Positions 1 to 8,326 of a DNA stretch of 64,000 nt are shown piece by piece (within the stretch, counting starts at the first letter, position 1; each line of letters opens with the position of its first letter). Source of the DNA: Bosea sp. RAC05 (GTDB lineage: Bacteria > Pseudomonadota > Alphaproteobacteria > Rhizobiales > Beijerinckiaceae); the NCBI RefSeq assembly GCF_001713455.1, contig NZ_CP016464.1, forward strand, positions 2,528,001 to 2,592,000, given 5' to 3'. The notes under the pieces were generated by a model. That model was not told the origin of the DNA, made no database searches, and worked only from the letters and a program-made list of their open reading frames with translations. Position numbers and translations under genes: made by a program.

Positions 1-737
1 CGATCAAGTCCGCCGGCCTTCTCAAGGCCGGCGTGCGCTGCGACCAGCCGCCCTATGGCTACAAGGACGAGACCGGCAAGTTCGCCGGGGTCGAGACCGA
101 CATGGCGATCCAGATCGCGACCTGGGCGTTCGGCTCGGCTGACAAGATCGAGCTCACCTGCGTCACCGCCGAGAACCGCATCCCGCAGCTCAACGGCAAG
201 AAGGTCGATCTGCTGATCGCAACGCTCGGTGTGACCCCCGAGCGTGCCCGCGTCGTGGATTTCTCCAAGCCCTATCGCTGGGGTGGCTCCGACATCCTCG
301 TGGCCAAGGACAGCCCGATCAAGAAGCTGGACGACGTCGCCGGCAAGATCGTCATCATGCTGAAGGGGTCGACCCAGGCGAAATGGTTCGAGGACACCAT
401 GCCGAAGGTCGACAATCTCAGGCTCAACACGGCCTCGGACGCCCTTCAGTCGCTCAAGCAGGGCCGCGGCGACGCCTATACCCATGATGCCGCGACGCTG
501 ATCGTGATCGCGTCGAAGGATCCGTCGCTGCGCCTCGTCGGCGAGCCCTTCGCGGTGTCGGATGCAGCCGTCGGCGTGCGCAAGAACGAGGCGGCCTGGC
601 TCGCCTATGTCGATGCCGCGCTCGACCGGATGAAGGCCGAAGGCCTCTACGCGAAATGGGTCGAGAAGTGGATTCCGGCTGACATCCGCCCCTTCTACAC
701 CGACGCCTTCACCAAGCCGAAGCCAACCGCGCGCTGA
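1..737 (+). CDS. Amino-acid ABC transporter substrate-binding protein, 5' end cut by window
   Basis: Periplasmic solute-binding protein of the polar amino-acid (family 3, HisJ/GlnH-like) type. It would capture an amino acid or analogue and deliver it to the two permeases that follow. The reading frame is open from base 3, and the GTG at 33 lies inside the conserved N-terminal lobe (reads ...KAG-V-RCDQPPYGY...), so the true start and signal peptide are upstream of the window. Visible family features are PPYGY near the start, the segment GVETDMA, the hinge segment LLIATLGVTPER, the second-lobe KGST segment and a C-terminal KW. It heads an operon with permeases at 810 and 1483 and the ATPase at 3734. 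A strong stem-loop follows the stop codon. The family is sure; the ligand is unknown. Confidence 0.9.
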   Translation, partial: IKSAGLLKAGVRCDQPPYGYKDETGKFAGVETDMAIQIATWAFGSADKIELTCVTAENRIPQLNGKKVDLLIATLGVTPERARVVDFSKPYRWGGSDILVAKDSPIKKLDDVAGKIVIMLKGSTQAKWFEDTMPKVDNLRLNTASDALQSLKQGRGDAYTHDAATLIVIASKDPSLRLVGEPFAVSDAAVGVRKNEAAWLAYVDAALDRMKAEGLYAKWVEKWIPADIRPFYTDAFTKPKPTAR

Positions 738-753
738 TCCGCGTCCTTCGTCG

Positions 754-779
754 GCCGGAGGCGGAAGACCGCCTCCGGC
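754..779 (+). other. Intercistronic stem-loop after the binding-protein gene
   Basis: A perfect inverted repeat with 11-bp arms (GCCGGAGGCGG / CCGCCTCCGGC) and a four-base AAGA loop lies 17 bases after the binding-protein stop and 30 bases before the first permease. There is no T-run, so it is more likely a transcript-stabilising hairpin or partial attenuator than a full terminator. Such a hairpin would give more binding protein than permease, a common arrangement in ABC importer operons. Confidence 0.6.
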
Positions 780-809
780 TCCTCCCTCGGGCCAGGGGCC
801 GGCGCGACC

Positions 810-1472
810 ATGGAATTCGACCTCGCTTACCTGGCGGCCCAGCGGCCGGCGCTGATGCGCGGCCTGTGGCTGACCATTCAGGTCAGTGCCCTGTCCATCG
901 GGCTGTCCATCGCGGTGGGGCTCTGCGGCGCGGCCATTCGCGTCCTGCAGGTGCCGGTGCTCGACAAGATCGTCGTGGCCTATGTGGAATTCATCCGCAA
1001 CACGCCGCTGCTCGCCCAGCTCTTCTTCATCTTCTACGGCTTGCCGGGGCTCGGCCTGAAGCTGTCCCTGTTCTGGTCGGGGGTCCTGAGCCTGACGCTC
1101 TGGGCCGGTGCCTACCAGATCGAGAACATTCGCGGCGGGCTCGAGACGGTCGGCAAGGGGTTGCGCGAGGCGGCCTTTTCGCTCGGTCTCTCGCCCTGGC
1201 GCTTCTTCCGGCTGATCGCCGCGCCGATGGCGGTCCGCGTCGGGCTGCCGTCGATGCTCAACACATCGATCTCGCTTCTCAAGAACTCCTCCTATCTCCA
1301 GGCGATCGGGCTCGCCGAGCTGACCTTCGTCGCGATCGACCGGATCTCGATGGACTTCCGCACGGTCGAGATGTTCGCGGCGATCTGCGTGATCTATCTC
1401 GCGCTCGTCCTCACGCTGTCCTTCTTCGCCAGCCGGCTCGAATACCGGCTGAACACCCCGTTCCGGACCTGA
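810..1472 (+). CDS. Amino-acid ABC transporter permease (HisM/GlnP family), first subunit
   Basis: Inner-membrane permease of 220 residues, the usual size for the polar amino-acid family. It has several hydrophobic segments, the N-terminal amphipathic GLWLTIQVSALS segment, the IRNTPLLAQLFF motif and the cytoplasmic EAA loop (GLREAAFSLGLSPW) that docks on the ATPase. It starts at an ATG 30 bases after a stem-loop and is followed after 10 bases by the second permease. The two permeases should form a heterodimer served by the ATPase at 3734. Substrate is not predictable from the permease. Confidence 0.93.
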   Translation: MEFDLAYLAAQRPALMRGLWLTIQVSALSIGLSIAVGLCGAAIRVLQVPVLDKIVVAYVEFIRNTPLLAQLFFIFYGLPGLGLKLSLFWSGVLSLTLWAGAYQIENIRGGLETVGKGLREAAFSLGLSPWRFFRLIAAPMAVRVGLPSMLNTSISLLKNSSYLQAIGLAELTFVAIDRISMDFRTVEMFAAICVIYLALVLTLSFFASRLEYRLNTPFRT

Positions 1473-1482
1473 GGGCGGGGCG

Positions 1483-2199
1483 ATGGACCTCCTGATCAAG
1501 AACCTGCCCTTCATCCTCCAGGGCATCGCCATGACGCTGTCGCTGGCGCTGGCGACGCTGTTCTTCTCGACCCTCATCGCCTTCGTGCTGGGCACGCTGG
1601 CGACCTTGCGCTTCGCCTGGCTTCGGATCGCGGTGAAGGTCTATGTCGAGCTGTTCCGCGACATCCCCCTGATCGTGAACATCTTCTTCGTGTTCTTCGT
1701 CGCGCCGCTCTTCGGCCTCGAGCTGTCGCCCTTCGCCGCGGTCACGGTCGGTCTTTCGCTCTGGGGCAGCGCCAACGGCACCGAGATCGTCCGGGCCGGA
1801 TTCAACGCCGTGCCCCGGCACCAGTGGCAGAGCGCGGCCGCGCTCGGCCTGAAAGGCTGGGAGGTCTACCTCTTCATCGCCGGCCCGCAGGCGCTGCGCT
1901 CGATCCTGCCGCCCTTCGTCGGCCTGCTGACACTGCTCGTGCAGGCGACGTCGCTGGGCGCGCTCGTGGGGGTGACCGAGTTCTTCAAGGTCGGCCAGAT
2001 CATCGTCGAGCGCACCACGATGATGGAGGGCTGGAATCCCGCCTTCACCGTCTATGGCGCGGTGCTGCTGATCTACTTCGTCATCTGCTCGACGCTGAGC
2101 TGGTTCGGCCGCTGGCTCGAACGACGCCTGAAGGCCGACCGGAGCCGCGTGGCGCCGGGCACGCCGGTCGTCGAGCAGCCCGTCACCCAGCTTCCCTGA
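1483..2199 (+). CDS. Amino-acid ABC transporter permease (HisQ/GlnP family), second subunit
   Basis: Second membrane subunit of the importer, 238 residues. It has the family ELFRDIPLIVNIFF motif and an EAA-type loop (HQWQSAAALGLKGW). The ATG at 1483 is preceded by GGGCGG and lies 10 bases after the previous stop, so coupled translation is likely. The C-terminus has an extra hydrophilic tail of about 20 residues. The next gene, a lyase-family enzyme, follows after 38 bases, so enzyme and importer genes are interleaved in one operon. Confidence 0.93.
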   Translation: MDLLIKNLPFILQGIAMTLSLALATLFFSTLIAFVLGTLATLRFAWLRIAVKVYVELFRDIPLIVNIFFVFFVAPLFGLELSPFAAVTVGLSLWGSANGTEIVRAGFNAVPRHQWQSAAALGLKGWEVYLFIAGPQALRSILPPFVGLLTLLVQATSLGALVGVTEFFKVGQIIVERTTMMEGWNPAFTVYGAVLLIYFVICSTLSWFGRWLERRLKADRSRVAPGTPVVEQPVTQLP

Positions 2200-2237
2200 C
2201 CCCCGACTGCATTCCTCGCCTCCCGAAGGACCTCGCC

Positions 2238-3737
2238 ATGGAATCCAAAGTCAGCCGTCGCCTGACCGAAAAGGTCGCCGAGGAGGTCTGCGATCACATC
2301 TATGCGCCGCGCCTCGCCCGCGATTTCAAGAGCGTCTTCGGGCATATGAGCGACCTCAACCAGGCCCATGTGCTCATGCTCGCGCGCTGCGGGCTGATCT
2401 CGCCGCAGGCGGCCAAGGCGCTGGCAGGAGGCCTGCTGCGGATGGAGGCGGAGGGCCCCGACGTCGTCGAACTCGACCCGCAGCGGGAGGATTCCTACTT
2501 CAACTACGAGGCCCATCTCATCAAGCTGATCGGCACCGATGCCGGCGGCCGCATGCACATCGCCCGCAGCCGCAACGATCTCAGCGCCGGGCTCGACCGC
2601 ATGCGGGCACGCGACCTGCTGCTCGATGCCAGCCAGGCGCTGCTCTCCGTCGAGGAGCACGCGCTCGACGGCGCCTTCCGCTTCCGCGAGGCGGTGATGC
2701 CGGGTTACACCCATCTCCAGCCGGCGCAGCCGGTGACCTATGGCTTCTTCCTGGCGGGCGTCGCGCAATCGCTGGAGCGCGATTTCGGCCGCCTCTCCGA
2801 TGCCTGGGCTCGCACGAATATCAGCCCGCTCGGCGCCGGCGCGCTGGCCGGCACGACCTTCGCCATCGACCGCCACGCGATCGCGACCTCGCTCGGCTTC
2901 GATGGCCTCGTCGAGAACACGCTCGATGCGGTGGCGACGCGCGATTTCGGCCTGGAGATCCTGAACGGTCTCTCGCAGATCGCGATCGGCTGGAGCCGCG
3001 TCGCGCAGGACTATCATGTGCTGGTCTCACACGAGTTCCAGACGGTCGAGTTCCCCGACCGCGTCACCGGCACCTCCAGCATCATGCCTCAGAAGAAGAA
3101 CCCCGTCGTTCTCGAACATCTCAAGGGCAAGGCGGGGCATCTGCTGGGCCTCTACGTCGCCTCGGCGACGGCGGTGAAGGGCACGCATTTCACCAACACG
3201 ATCGACGCCAACCGCGAGGGCATGCGCGGCGTCTGGGAGGCGGGCGAGGAGGTGCTGCGCTGCCTCTCGCTGTTCGATCTGATCATTGCGACGGGGCGGC
3301 CCAACGCCGCCCTGATGAAGCGCCGTGTGACGGAGGATTTCGCCTCGGCCACCGATCTCGCCGACGTCCTGGTCCGGGACGCCGATCTCTCCTTCCGCGA
3401 GGCCCATCACATCGTCGGCGCCGTTGTGCGCGCGGCGATGGATGCCGGGCTCGCCGCCGACGGCATCACCACGCAGATGGTCGATGATGCCGCCCGCGAC
3501 CAGCTCGGCCGGGCGATCGGGCTCGATGCCGATCTCGTCCGGCGCAGCCTCGATCCCACGGCCAGTGTCGCCAGCCGCACCCTGCCGGGCGGACCGGCTC
3601 CCGAGGCCGTGGCCCGCTCGGTCGAAGCCGCGCAGGCCCGGCTGGAAGCGCGGCACGCCGCGCTGGCCGACAAGCGCGGCCGCCTCCAGAAGGCGCGCGA
3701 GACGCTGAAGCGCGATCTGGCCGAGCTCGCCGCATGA
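2238..3737 (+). CDS. Argininosuccinate-lyase-fold enzyme (fumarase/aspartase superfamily)
   Basis: A 499-residue member of the argininosuccinate lyase/fumarase superfamily, which cleaves a C-N bond and releases fumarate. Visible motifs are RSRND at 110-114, GYTHLQPAQP with the general-acid Thr158-His159, and the signature loop SSIMPQKKNP with the expected catalytic Ser at 280/281. ATG 2238 was chosen over far-upstream in-frame starts because those fall inside the permease gene. It overlaps the ATPase gene by ATGA. Placement in an amino-acid importer operon with an FAD amine oxidase argues against housekeeping ArgH. Ethylenediaminedisuccinate lyase and related enzymes that cut N-substituted aspartates belong to this family and are a better model. 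Substrate is inferred, not shown. Confidence 0.82.
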   Translation: MESKVSRRLTEKVAEEVCDHIYAPRLARDFKSVFGHMSDLNQAHVLMLARCGLISPQAAKALAGGLLRMEAEGPDVVELDPQREDSYFNYEAHLIKLIGTDAGGRMHIARSRNDLSAGLDRMRARDLLLDASQALLSVEEHALDGAFRFREAVMPGYTHLQPAQPVTYGFFLAGVAQSLERDFGRLSDAWARTNISPLGAGALAGTTFAIDRHAIATSLGFDGLVENTLDAVATRDFGLEILNGLSQIAIGWSRVAQDYHVLVSHEFQTVEFPDRVTGTSSIMPQKKNPVVLEHLKGKAGHLLGLYVASATAVKGTHFTNTIDANREGMRGVWEAGEEVLRCLSLFDLIIATGRPNAALMKRRVTEDFASATDLADVLVRDADLSFREAHHIVGAVVRAAMDAGLAADGITTQMVDDAARDQLGRAIGLDADLVRRSLDPTASVASRTLPGGPAPEAVARSVEAAQARLEARHAALADKRGRLQKARETLKRDLAELAA

Positions 3738-4498
3738 GCGCAGAGCCCCTGATCAGCCTGCGCGGGATCGGCAAGCGCTTCGGCAGCCACCAGGCGCTGC
3801 GCGGCATCGATCTCGACGTCGCGCCCGGCAGCGTGCTCGTGCTGATCGGCCCCAGCGGTTCGGGCAAGAGCACGCTGATCCGCTGCATCAACGGGCTCGT
3901 CCGGCCCGACGAGGGCAGCCTGACGGTGGCCGGCAAGGCGGTCGACATCCACAAGGAGAGCGCCTGGCAGGTGCTTCGGACCGAGATCGGCATGGTCTTC
4001 CAGGATTATGCGCTGTTTCCGCATCTCACGGTCCTGCGCAACATGACCCTGACGCCGCAGCGCCGGCACAAGCTCCCGCGGGCCGAGGCCGAAGCGCAGG
4101 CGCGGGCGCTGCTGGCCAAGGTCGGCCTCGCCCACAAGGCGGACGATTACCCCTCCGCGCTGTCGGGCGGGCAGCAGCAGCGTGTCGCCATCGTGCGCGC
4201 CCTGGCCATGCAGCCCAAAGCCATCCTGTTCGACGAGCCGACCTCGGCGCTCGACCCGGAGACGATCACCGGCGTCCTCGACGTCATGCGCGCTCTCGCC
4301 CGGGAGGGCACGACCATGGTGGTCGTCACGCATGAGATGGGCTTCGCGCGCGAGGTCGCCGACCGCGTCGTCTTCATGGCCGACGGACAGATCGTCGAGC
4401 AGGGCCCGCCGGGGCCCTTCTTCGCGGCCCCCCGGCACGAGCGCACGCGCGCCTTCCTGTCCAATATCAGATCCTTCGGAGCGGCCGATCATGCCTGA
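3734..4498 (+). CDS. Amino-acid ABC transporter ATP-binding protein (GlnQ/HisP family)
   Basis: Cytoplasmic ATPase of the importer, 254 residues. Walker A is GPSGSGKST at 39-47, the Q-loop is VFQDYALFPHLT, the ABC signature is LSGGQQQR, Walker B is ILFDEPTSALDPE and the switch His is in VVTHEMGF. The start overlaps the lyase stop (ATGA) and its 3' end overlaps the next gene by 8 bases. It completes the importer with the permeases at 810 and 1483 and the binding protein at the window edge. Confidence 0.95.
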   Translation: MSAEPLISLRGIGKRFGSHQALRGIDLDVAPGSVLVLIGPSGSGKSTLIRCINGLVRPDEGSLTVAGKAVDIHKESAWQVLRTEIGMVFQDYALFPHLTVLRNMTLTPQRRHKLPRAEAEAQARALLAKVGLAHKADDYPSALSGGQQQRVAIVRALAMQPKAILFDEPTSALDPETITGVLDVMRALAREGTTMVVVTHEMGFAREVADRVVFMADGQIVEQGPPGPFFAAPRHERTRAFLSNIRSFGAADHA

Positions 4499-5816
4499 CG
4501 AAACCGCCGTTCTGGCGCCGAATTTCACCACCGATCCCTATTGGTGGGATGCCGCGCCCCCGGCGACGGCCCGCGAGGCGCTGCCGGAGACAACCGACGT
4601 TCTGGTGGTGGGCTCGGGCTATTGCGGGCTGTCGGCGGCGGCGGAACTGGCGCGCAACGGCGTCGACGTCACCGTCGTCGATGCCGAGGAACTCGGCGCC
4701 GGCGCCTCGACGCGCTCGGGCGGCATGGTCTCCAGCGGCCAGAAGCTCGTCATCGGCGGCGCGGTCAAGGGCGTCGATGCGGCGCGGATGGAGCGGCTGC
4801 TGGCGGATTCGATCTCGTCCTATGAGCATCTGAGGACGCTGATCGCCGAGAAGCAGCTCGATGCCGATCTCGGCGTCTTCGGGCGCTACTTCGGGGCGCA
4901 TGTCCCGCGCCATTACGACCGCCTGCGGCGGCATGGCGAACTCCTCGCCAGGCACACGGGCGTGACGGTTCACGAGATCCCGAAATCGCGCCAGCACGAG
5001 GTCACCCAGACGGATTTCTACCATGGCGGCATCGTCATCGACGAGTATGGCGGCCTGCATCCGGGCAAGTATCACCGCGCGCTGCGGCGCCTCGCCACCG
5101 AGAGCGGGGCGAGGTTGCGCTCGCATGCGCCGGTGCTGAAAGTCGGGCCGCTCACGAACGGTTTCCACAGCGTCGAGACCGGCCGTGGTACGATCCGGGC
5201 GCGAAACGTCTTCTTCGGCACCAATGGCTACACCGGCCAGGGCAATCCCGATCTGCGCAAGCGCATCGTCGGCGTGCGCAGCTACCAGATCGCGACCGAG
5301 CCGCTGCCGCCGGAGCTGATGGCGCAGATCAACCCCGGCCGCCGCATGATCACCGACTCCAAGCGCGAGCTGGTCTATTCGCGCCCCTCGCCGGACGGGA
5401 CGCGCGTGCTGTTCGGCTGCCGGCCGGGCCTGTTCGATCTGCCGGAGCGGGAGGCTGCGCCGCGCCTTCACGCGATGATGCTGAAGGTCTGGCCGCAACT
5501 CGCCGGCTACCGGGTGACCCATTGCTGGAGCGGCAAGGTCGGCATGACCGCCGACAAGATCGCCCATATGGGCCGCCGCGACGGCATCGACTTCGCTCTA
5601 GGCTGCAATGGCAACGGCGTCGCGCTGATGACCTATCTCGGGCACCAGTCGGCCCTGAAGCTGCTCGGGCACCAGAACCAGCCGAGCGCCTTCGACAGCC
5701 CGGCCTTTCCCGAGATTCCCGTGCCCTTCTATGACGGGCGGCCCTGGTTCCTGCCGATCGTCAGCGGCTGGTATCACCTCCAGGACGCGATCGATCGCCG
5801 CATGGCCCGGCTGTGA
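4491..5816 (+). CDS. FAD-dependent oxidoreductase, DadA/PuuB-like amine or amino-acid oxidase
   Basis: A 441-residue DAO-fold flavoenzyme. The N-terminus has the DPYWWD segment typical of the gamma-glutamylputrescine oxidase (PuuB) group. The dinucleotide-binding GSGYCG is at 41-46, followed by a beta strand ending in VVDAEELGAGAS-TRSGG, where FAD ribose and substrate contacts lie. Near the C-terminus, GCNGNGVALMTYLG is the second FAD-binding segment. It would oxidise a secondary amine or amino acid. The ATG at 4491 overlaps the ATPase gene by 8 bases. With the lyase upstream, it suggests a two-step route: C-N cleavage and oxidative deamination of an imported amino acid derivative. The order of steps is inference. 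Confidence 0.88.
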   Translation: MPDETAVLAPNFTTDPYWWDAAPPATAREALPETTDVLVVGSGYCGLSAAAELARNGVDVTVVDAEELGAGASTRSGGMVSSGQKLVIGGAVKGVDAARMERLLADSISSYEHLRTLIAEKQLDADLGVFGRYFGAHVPRHYDRLRRHGELLARHTGVTVHEIPKSRQHEVTQTDFYHGGIVIDEYGGLHPGKYHRALRRLATESGARLRSHAPVLKVGPLTNGFHSVETGRGTIRARNVFFGTNGYTGQGNPDLRKRIVGVRSYQIATEPLPPELMAQINPGRRMITDSKRELVYSRPSPDGTRVLFGCRPGLFDLPEREAAPRLHAMMLKVWPQLAGYRVTHCWSGKVGMTADKIAHMGRRDGIDFALGCNGNGVALMTYLGHQSALKLLGHQNQPSAFDSPAFPEIPVPFYDGRPWFLPIVSGWYHLQDAIDRRMARL

Positions 5817-5824
5817 GGGGCGGG

Positions 5825-6520
5825 ATGATGACGAAAGTCGCGATGATCTCCGGAGCCAGCCGCGGGATCGGGCGGGCGATCGCGGAGGAGCTGGGGCGTC
5901 AGGGCATCGCGCTCAGCCTCGCCATCCGCGATTCCGCCTTGGCGCCCGGAGAGGGGTTCGCACCGGCCGGGATGATGAGCTTCGCCTACCAGGCGACCGA
6001 TCCCGGCTCCGAACGAGCCTGGGTCGAGGCGACGATGGCGCACTTCGGCCGCATCGACATCCTCGTCAACGCGGCCGGCATCCTGCGCAACGTCTCGCTG
6101 GCGGACGGTACCGAGGAGGACCTCGACGCGATGCTCGCGGTCAATCTCAAGGCGCCGTTCCGGTTGATCCAGGCCGCGTTGCCGCTTCTGCGGGCGAGCG
6201 GGCAGGGCCGGGTGGTCAATGTCGCCTCCCTCTCCGGCAAGCGCGTGCGCAACGGCAATGCCGGCTACCAGATGAGCAAGTTCGCGATGGTGGCGCTGTC
6301 GCATGCGGTGCGGCAGGCGGCCTTCGCCGATGGCGTGCGCTCGCTCGCGCTCTGTCCGGGCTATGTCGCGACCGACATGACGGCGCAGGCGCCGGTGCCG
6401 CAGGAGGAGATGACGCGCCCCGAGGATCTGGCAAGGCTCGTCGCCCTGATCGTCCAACTGCCGAACACGGCCTCGATCTCCGAACTGGCCGTCAACTGCG
6501 CCTATGAGGCGATGTTCTAG
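5825..6520 (+). CDS. Short-chain dehydrogenase/reductase
   Basis: Classical SDR of about 231 residues. From the first Met, GASRGIG near 10-16 binds NAD(P), NAAG is present near 82, and the catalytic group is VNVASLSG with Ser, then Tyr148-x3-Lys152 (YQMSK). Two Met codons stand together at 5825 and 5828; an upstream GTG at 5813 is less likely because GAGGGGCGGG just before 5825 serves as ribosome-binding site. It is the last gene of the plus-strand operon and might reduce an aldehyde or ketone made by the upstream oxidase. Substrate is unknown. Confidence 0.88.
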   Translation: MMTKVAMISGASRGIGRAIAEELGRQGIALSLAIRDSALAPGEGFAPAGMMSFAYQATDPGSERAWVEATMAHFGRIDILVNAAGILRNVSLADGTEEDLDAMLAVNLKAPFRLIQAALPLLRASGQGRVVNVASLSGKRVRNGNAGYQMSKFAMVALSHAVRQAAFADGVRSLALCPGYVATDMTAQAPVPQEEMTRPEDLARLVALIVQLPNTASISELAVNCAYEAMF

Positions 6521-6608
6521 CCCGCGCCGAATTCGCTTCGTCCGTGACCCCGCGTCGGCGCGGCGCGCAACCAGCAGCACCGCGCCGGCACCTCCGGCCG
6601 AGCCGGCC

Positions 6609-6628
6609 CGGACGGGATCTCCCGTCCG
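6609..6628. terminator. Candidate bidirectional terminator hairpin between convergent genes
   Basis: A perfect inverted repeat with 9-bp arms (CGGACGGGA / TCCCGTCCG) around a two-base loop sits in the 181-base gap between the plus-strand SDR and the minus-strand hydrolase. Its position suits a shared terminator for converging transcripts, but no T-run follows on either strand. The rest of the gap holds nothing else recognisable. Confidence 0.35.
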
Positions 6629-6701
6629 ACGCTCGATCGGCCCTCGCCCAGGCGGCCGCCGCCGCGGTTTCGGCACGCCTCGCGATCATCGCCAGGCACG
6701 G

Positions 6702-8315
6702 TCACGCCATCGCGGCAACGACGGCATCGACATCCGTGACCACGCAGACATTCTGCAGCGCGTAATTGACCGAGGCCGCGTGCCATTCGGCGTTCATGGT
6801 CGAGCAGGCATCCTCCGGCACCAGCATGAAATAGCCCTTGTCGGCGCCGCTGCGCGCCGTGTGCTCGATCGACATGTTGGTCCAGGCGCCGGTGACGATG
6901 ACGACGTCGCGGCCCAGCGCCTTGAGCACGGTCTCCAGCCTCGTCCCCTCCCAGGCGCTCATGCGGCACTTCTCGACGACATGGTCGCCGGCCTGCGCCT
7001 CGAGCCCCGGCACGGGCGCGCAGCCCCAGGTCCCGCGCACCAGCGCCTTGGCGTCCGCCAGCCCCTCGAACAGTGGTGCGTTCATGGTGACGCCCGGCGC
7101 GCCGGGCTCGACCACGAACCAGACATGGATCACCGGGATGCCGCGGGCACGCGCCGCCTGCGCCAGACGGGCCGCATTGCCGATCGCGTTCTGCTGCCGG
7201 CAATGCTCCGGCGAACCGGACGACGCGAAGGCGCCGCCCTCCATCACGACGTCGTTCTGCATGTCCTGGATGATCAGTGCGCAACGCGCCGGGTCGAGCC
7301 GGTAGCCGGCCGCGGCCTTCTTCGCGCCGCTGGCGGCGACGGTCGCGGCGGGCTTGACGCCCGAGACCGGCTCGGCCTGGGAACTGCGGCCGCTCGGCCC
7401 GCCACCGGCCTTCATATAGGGCTCCATCCGCGGGCCGACCTTCGTCTCGACGGCATAGAGCGAATGCGTCGCGGTCAGGAACAGCGTGCGCCAGTCCGGC
7501 CCGCCCCAGCTCAGGTTGCCGACCAGTTCCGGCACGCGCAGCGTGCCGATCAGCTCGCCCTTGATGGTGTAGACCCAGACGCCGCCGGGTCCGCAGACCC
7601 AGAGGTTGCCCTGCGCGTCGCACTTCATGCCGTCGGGCACGCCTGGCTCGCTGGCCGAGACGATGCCGGAGGCGAAGATGCGCCCCGGTCCGAGCCGCCC
7701 GTCGGGCAGGATCGGGAAGACGCGGATGTTGTGCTGGACAGTGTCGTTGACGAAGAGCCGGTCTTCCGTCGGGCAGAAGCACAGGCCGTTGGGCTGGTCG
7801 AAGAGATAGCGGTCGACCAGGAGCTGCGGCTCGCCGCCGCCGGGCGGAATCCGATACACCCCCTGAAAGCCGAGCTGCCGGGGCCGCTCGACGCCGAAGA
7901 CGGGCATGCGGCCATACCAGGGATCGGAGAAGTAGATCGACCCGTCGGACTTCACCACGACGTCGTTGGGGCTGTTGAGTTCCTGCCCCTCGAAATGCGA
8001 GGCCAGCACCTCGCGCCGGCCGTCCGGCCGCTCGCGGATCAGCGACGAGGTCGCGTGCTCGCAGACGATCAGGTTGAGGTCGGCATCATAGGTCATGCCG
8101 TTGCATTTGTTCGCCGGCCGCCTGACCTCGCGCACGCCAGCCTTGTCCCAGCGACGGCGGACGTCGCCAGGCATGTCGGAGAACAGCAGATGCTGATCGC
8201 GCGGATGCCAGACCGGCCCTTCGCAGAATTCGAAGCCGGTGCCGAGCTGGCGCACCGGCGCCCAGAGATCGACGAGGTCGGCGAAGGCCGGGCGGACGGC
8301 GACGTGCGTGGTCAT
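6702..8315 (-). CDS. Fusion: SMP-30/gluconolactonase domain plus isochorismatase-fold domain with Ser at the nucleophile position
   Basis: A 537-residue two-domain protein. Residues 1-305 are an SMP-30/gluconolactonase beta-propeller with its metal ligands in place: Glu32 (CEGP), Asn117 (SPNDV) and Asp228 (GVPDGM). A Ser/Ala-rich linker at about 305-340 leads to an isochorismatase-like cysteine-hydrolase domain. There Asp351 (IIQDMQND) and Lys449 (VVEKC) of the usual triad are present, but the Cys of the TG-xx-T-xx-C motif is Ser482 (TGAWTNMSIEHT). It is the last gene of the long minus-strand run, 11 bases after the lactonase-like gene. A lactone-opening step followed by amide or ester hydrolysis in one polypeptide is inferred. 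The Cys-to-Ser change could mean altered chemistry or loss of activity. Confidence 0.88.
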   Translation of the reverse strand: MTTHVAVRPAFADLVDLWAPVRQLGTGFEFCEGPVWHPRDQHLLFSDMPGDVRRRWDKAGVREVRRPANKCNGMTYDADLNLIVCEHATSSLIRERPDGRREVLASHFEGQELNSPNDVVVKSDGSIYFSDPWYGRMPVFGVERPRQLGFQGVYRIPPGGGEPQLLVDRYLFDQPNGLCFCPTEDRLFVNDTVQHNIRVFPILPDGRLGPGRIFASGIVSASEPGVPDGMKCDAQGNLWVCGPGGVWVYTIKGELIGTLRVPELVGNLSWGGPDWRTLFLTATHSLYAVETKVGPRMEPYMKAGGGPSGRSSQAEPVSGVKPAATVAASGAKKAAAGYRLDPARCALIIQDMQNDVVMEGGAFASSGSPEHCRQQNAIGNAARLAQAARARGIPVIHVWFVVEPGAPGVTMNAPLFEGLADAKALVRGTWGCAPVPGLEAQAGDHVVEKCRMSAWEGTRLETVLKALGRDVVIVTGAWTNMSIEHTARSGADKGYFMLVPEDACSTMNAEWHAASVNYALQNVCVVTDVDAVVAAMA

Positions 8316-8326
8316 GGCGGCAGGCC

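Noticed and set aside
2238-3737. Housekeeping argininosuccinate lyase ArgH
   Set aside because: The fold matches, but the gene is interleaved with importer genes and an amine oxidase with no arginine genes nearby, so a catabolic lyase is favoured.
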